From Bryobacterales bacterium (GTDB lineage: Bacteria; Acidobacteriota; Terriglobia; Bryobacterales; Bryobacteraceae), in the NCBI GenBank assembly GCA_003166865.1, contig PMUP01000079.1, forward strand, positions 1-42,333: 42,333 nucleotides of DNA, given 5' to 3'. Positions 39,687 to 42,333 of the stretch are shown piece after piece. Position numbers and translations under genes: made by a program. Positions within the stretch are counted from its first letter, which is position 1, and each line of letters starts with the position of its first letter. The notes under the pieces were generated by a model, which was not told the origin of the DNA, did not search any database, and saw only the letters and a list, made by a program, of their open reading frames with translations.

Positions 39687-40697
39687 ATGGTGACCATCGC
39701 GGTTGACGCAATGGGCGGCGACGACGCCCCGAAGGCAGAGGTGGAGGGAGCCATTCGCGCTGCCCGGTCGCTGGGCGTCCGAGTCATCCTGGTCGGCAAG
39801 CAGGACCTGCTTCGCGCAGAGCTCTCGCTCCATGCAGACATCGCCGATCTGCCCATCGAAGTGCATCACGCCAGCGAACAAATCACGATGGAGGATAGCG
39901 CCGGCAAGGCGATGCGCAACAAGCGCGACAGCTCCATTCGCGTGGCCGCGCGGCTAGTGCGTGATGGCGTGGCGGACGGCGTGGTCTCGGCCGGCAACAC
40001 CGGCGCCGTGATGGCCACCGTCAAAACGGTGCAAGGTATGCTTCCGGGCGTGGATCGGCCGGCCCTGGCGTCGGCTTTTCCAACGGTCAAAGGCACTCCG
40101 GTGGTGGTGGTGGACGTGGGCGCGAACGTGGATTGCTCGCCGCGCATGCTCGCGCAGTTCGCCGTCATGGGCGACATTTACTCGCGCGTCATCTTTCACA
40201 CGCACCGGCCGCGCGTGGGGCTGCTGTCCATCGGCGAAGAAGAACACAAAGGCAACGATCTGACCCGCGCCGCCACGCCGCTGCTGAAAGCGCTCCCCAT
40301 TCATTTCATCGGCAACGTCGAGGGCCGCGACATTTATGCGGGCAAGACCGACGTCATTGTCTGCGATGGCTTCATTGGCAACGTAGCGCTGAAAGTCAGC
40401 GAAGGCCTGGTGGAAATGATGTCCAAGATGTTGCGCGAGTCGCTCGAAGCCACCATCACCCGCAAGCTCGGTTCTTTGCTGGCTCGCACCGCCTTTAACG
40501 AGTTTAAGAAGCGCGTGGATTATTCCGAGTACGGTGGCGCTCCGCTGCTCGGGGTCAAGGGTGTTTGCATCGTCACCCACGGCCGTCCCAATGCCAACGC
40601 GATCAGGAACGCGATTCGCGTGGCTGCCGAGTTCGCTGATGGGAAGGTCAACGAACGGATCGAGGCTGAACTTGCCGGCCACATGGCGCTGACATGA
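39687..40697 (+). CDS. plsX: Phosphate acyltransferase PlsX
   Basis: 336-residue PlsX, which converts acyl-ACP and phosphate to acyl-phosphate for PlsY in phospholipid synthesis. Full-length and typical: [19 protein letters not shown] at the start, [43 protein letters not shown]-like region [32 protein letters not shown] and [14 protein letters not shown]. Peripheral membrane protein. Start at ATG 39687; its stop overlaps the dsbD start by four bases. In most genomes fabH or fabD follows; here the next gene is dsbD. Confidence 0.96.
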   Translation: MVTIAVDAMGGDDAPKAEVEGAIRAARSLGVRVILVGKQDLLRAELSLHADIADLPIEVHHASEQITMEDSAGKAMRNKRDSSIRVAARLVRDGVADGVVSAGNTGAVMATVKTVQGMLPGVDRPALASAFPTVKGTPVVVVDVGANVDCSPRMLAQFAVMGDIYSRVIFHTHRPRVGLLSIGEEEHKGNDLTRAATPLLKALPIHFIGNVEGRDIYAGKTDVIVCDGFIGNVALKVSEGLVEMMSKMLRESLEATITRKLGSLLARTAFNEFKKRVDYSEYGGAPLLGVKGVCIVTHGRPNANAIRNAIRVAAEFADGKVNERIEAELAGHMALT

Positions 40698-42333
40698 TTC
40701 GTCTGGTTTCTGTTTTCTTCCTGGCCCTGGTTTCAGTTTTCGCCGCTGAAGACCCGGTGCAATGGACGCTCACGTTCGATTCCATGGCCGCCGCGCCCGG
40801 TTCGCACGTGCTGGCCAAATTCACCGGGACCATTCAGCCGCACTGGCACGTTTACTCGATGACCACGCCGCCCGGCGGTCCGAACCCGACTACGGCCGGA
40901 ATCGCGGACAATCCGGCGGTCGCAGGATTTAAGATTTATCAGCCCAAGCCGGTGCGCAAGCTCGATCCCAGCTTCGGCATCGACACCGAGACCTTTGCCG
41001 AGCAGTATGTACTGTTGTTCGATATCGAGCTGAAGAAAGATGCCGCCGCGGGGCCGGCCAATATTACCGCGAACGTTCGGTATCAGACCTGCAACGATAC
41101 GATTTGCCTGCCGCCCAAGCGCAAGTCAGCGGCGGCGGCGATCGCGATCGATCCGTCGGCGAAAGCAGAAGCAATCCTCATACCCTCCGGTTACACGCTT
41201 TTGCCAACCCCTGTGCAGGCAACGACGTCAGCCTCTTCCGTTGCGACATCGGCCAATTCCGCTCCAATCCCGGCCGAGCCGCCGGCAGACGCCGGTGGCT
41301 ACGGCCTTTTCCTTCTCACCGCGTTCGCCGCAGGCGTCGCGGCGATCTTCACCCCCTGCGTTTTCCCGATGATCCCGTTCACGGTTTCGTACTTCTTGAA
41401 CCGGCAGACCGGCAACAAGCGCGACGGTGTACTGCACGCCGTGATCTTCTGCCTCGGCATCGTCGTTCTCTTCACCGGCCTCGGCGCGCTCCTCAAGGCC
41501 ATTGCCGGTCCGTTCGGGGTGGTGCAGCTCGGCAACAGTCCCTGGGTGAACGGCTTCATCGCGGCGGTCTTCATCGTCTTCGGCTTGAGCCTGCTCGGCG
41601 CCTATGAGTTGACCTTGCCGTCTGGCCTCCTCACGAAAATGAATCAAGCCTCCGAAGGCGGCGGCTATTTGGGCACGCTTGTGATGGGACTGACGTTCAC
41701 GCTGACATCGTTCGCCTGCATCGGACCGATCGTTGGACCGTTGCTGGTGGCCTCCGTGCAGACCAGCGGTCTGCGGCCGGTGTTCGGCATGGCGTCGTTC
41801 GCGACCGGGCTGGCCGCGCCGTTTTTCGTGCTCGCTCTGTTTCCTTCATTCCTGCAGAAGCTCCCCAAGAGCGGCGGATGGCTGATGCGCGTGAAAGTTG
41901 TGTTGGGATTCGTGGTGCTCGCCATCTCGATCAAATACCTGAGCTCGGCCGATCAAATCCTCCAGACCGATTTCATCTCGCGCGAAATGTTCCTGGCGGC
42001 GTGGGTGGTGCTGTTTGCCTTGCCGGGCCTCTATTTGTTGGGCCTTTTGCGGCTGGAGGGAATCAAGCCGGAGGATCACCTGGGCGTCGGCCGCGTGTTG
42101 GTCGCCGCGCTGTTTCTGACGTTCTCCATCAGCCTGTTGCCGGGACTGTTCGGCGCATCGCTCGGTAACGTCGAGGCGTTCATTCCGGTGCAAGCGAAAG
42201 GCGTCGCGTTGTTGGGCGGGGGCGGAAGCGGCCAGGCCTCAGGCCCGGTCTGGATGAAGAACCAATACAAGGAAGCGCTCGCGAAAGCCCACGCCGGGAA
42301 CAAGCTGGTGTTCATCAACTTCACCGGCTATGC
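40694..42333 (+). CDS. dsbD: Thiol:disulfide interchange protein DsbD (3' end outside window)
   Basis: Open frame of at least 546 codons, cut by the window edge. A signal peptide ([16 protein letters not shown]) is followed by the periplasmic alpha domain ([27 protein letters not shown] with the Cys pair near 137-142). A Pro/Ala/Ser-rich linker leads to the membrane beta domain: [15 protein letters not shown] and [11 protein letters not shown] carry the two redox cysteines; eight helices follow. The last visible residues ([27 protein letters not shown]) enter the C-terminal thioredoxin-like gamma domain. It transfers electrons from cytoplasmic thioredoxin to periplasmic partners. It is a second carrier besides the DipZ-like protein at 35323. 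Coupled to plsX by an ATGA overlap. Confidence 0.94.
   Translation, partial: MIRLVSVFFLALVSVFAAEDPVQWTLTFDSMAAAPGSHVLAKFTGTIQPHWHVYSMTTPPGGPNPTTAGIADNPAVAGFKIYQPKPVRKLDPSFGIDTETFAEQYVLLFDIELKKDAAAGPANITANVRYQTCNDTICLPPKRKSAAAAIAIDPSAKAEAILIPSGYTLLPTPVQATTSASSVATSANSAPIPAEPPADAGGYGLFLLTAFAAGVAAIFTPCVFPMIPFTVSYFLNRQTGNKRDGVLHAVIFCLGIVVLFTGLGALLKAIAGPFGVVQLGNSPWVNGFIAAVFIVFGLSLLGAYELTLPSGLLTKMNQASEGGGYLGTLVMGLTFTLTSFACIGPIVGPLLVASVQTSGLRPVFGMASFATGLAAPFFVLALFPSFLQKLPKSGGWLMRVKVVLGFVVLAISIKYLSSADQILQTDFISREMFLAAWVVLFALPGLYLLGLLRLEGIKPEDHLGVGRVLVAALFLTFSISLLPGLFGASLGNVEAFIPVQAKGVALLGGGGSGQASGPVWMKNQYKEALAKAHAGNKLVFINFTGY

Noticed and set aside
1-42333. tRNA, rRNA, CRISPR arrays and insertion sequences
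   Set aside because: Read through the gaps by eye: no cloverleaf-like arms, no regularly spaced repeats and no intact transposase. A tRNA scan would be needed to exclude a hidden tRNA in 2835-3285.

Overview
The window (about 42 kb, GC-rich, densely coded on both strands) looks like chromosome of a soil acidobacterium of the Bryobacterales/Solibacter type. The clearest marker is the C-terminal domain of the broken gene at 24144-26319, which has the repeat-family signature (SVVSAGGFQPGPVAPGS...LFG) that is abundant in Solibacter-like genomes. The many exported enzymes with Tat or Sec signals and the linked rpoN-hpf-rapZ and yceD-rpmF-plsX blocks agree with this. The assignment is inferred from protein signatures; no rRNA, tRNA or CRISPR array was seen.

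Layout. 1-2834: a CCA-adding/poly(A) polymerase family gene (cut by the window edge) behind xerD, and a divergent acidobacterial-type hypothetical gene. 2835-5299: a gene-poor stretch holding what looks like a decayed tyrosine recombinase, then an alpha/beta hydrolase fused in frame to a protoglobin, then a NIPSNAP protein; this reads as a transferred islet. 5375-10871 (minus): lactonase-like propeller, an AMP-ligase/acyltransferase fusion, a SnoaL-like lipoprotein and a Tat-exported metallophosphoesterase. 10933-11519: a brnT-brnA toxin-antitoxin pair with an inverted repeat just upstream. 11601-14024 (minus): an ArsR-led operon (arsR, two VOC genes, SRPBCC, a two-helix membrane protein, DUF1801) with a promoter and palindromic operator. 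14080-18128: an exported class II aldolase facing a lower-pathway meta-cleavage operon (CMD-family gene, hpaG1, hpaG2, hpaH, hpaI).

18178-24000: exported DUF885 peptidase-like protein, MBL-fold and CocE-like hydrolases, a MetE-like methyltransferase and a PilZ protein. 24144-30679: frameshifted TIGR03437-type beta-propeller protein, SAM hydroxide adenosyltransferase, a MATE-DUF202-DUF302 operon and an exported M20D amidohydrolase. 30721-33843: rpoN-hpf-rapZ. 33993-37074: msrA-msrB divergent from a DipZ-like CcdA-thioredoxin fusion, a plausible envelope methionine-sulfoxide repair unit. 37124-38828: SnoaL-like gene, frameshifted DinB-like gene, PEBP protein. 38882-42333: yceD-rpmF-plsX followed directly by dsbD, which runs off the end.

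The most unusual items are the hydrolase-protoglobin fusion, which keeps a complete internal ribosome-binding site and start and has an arginine where characterised protoglobins have the distal tyrosine, and the number of genes that are damaged by a frameshift or lack an internal block (VOC at 12835, hpaG1, the TIGR03437 gene, dinB). The latter could be real decay or assembly error; reads would decide.
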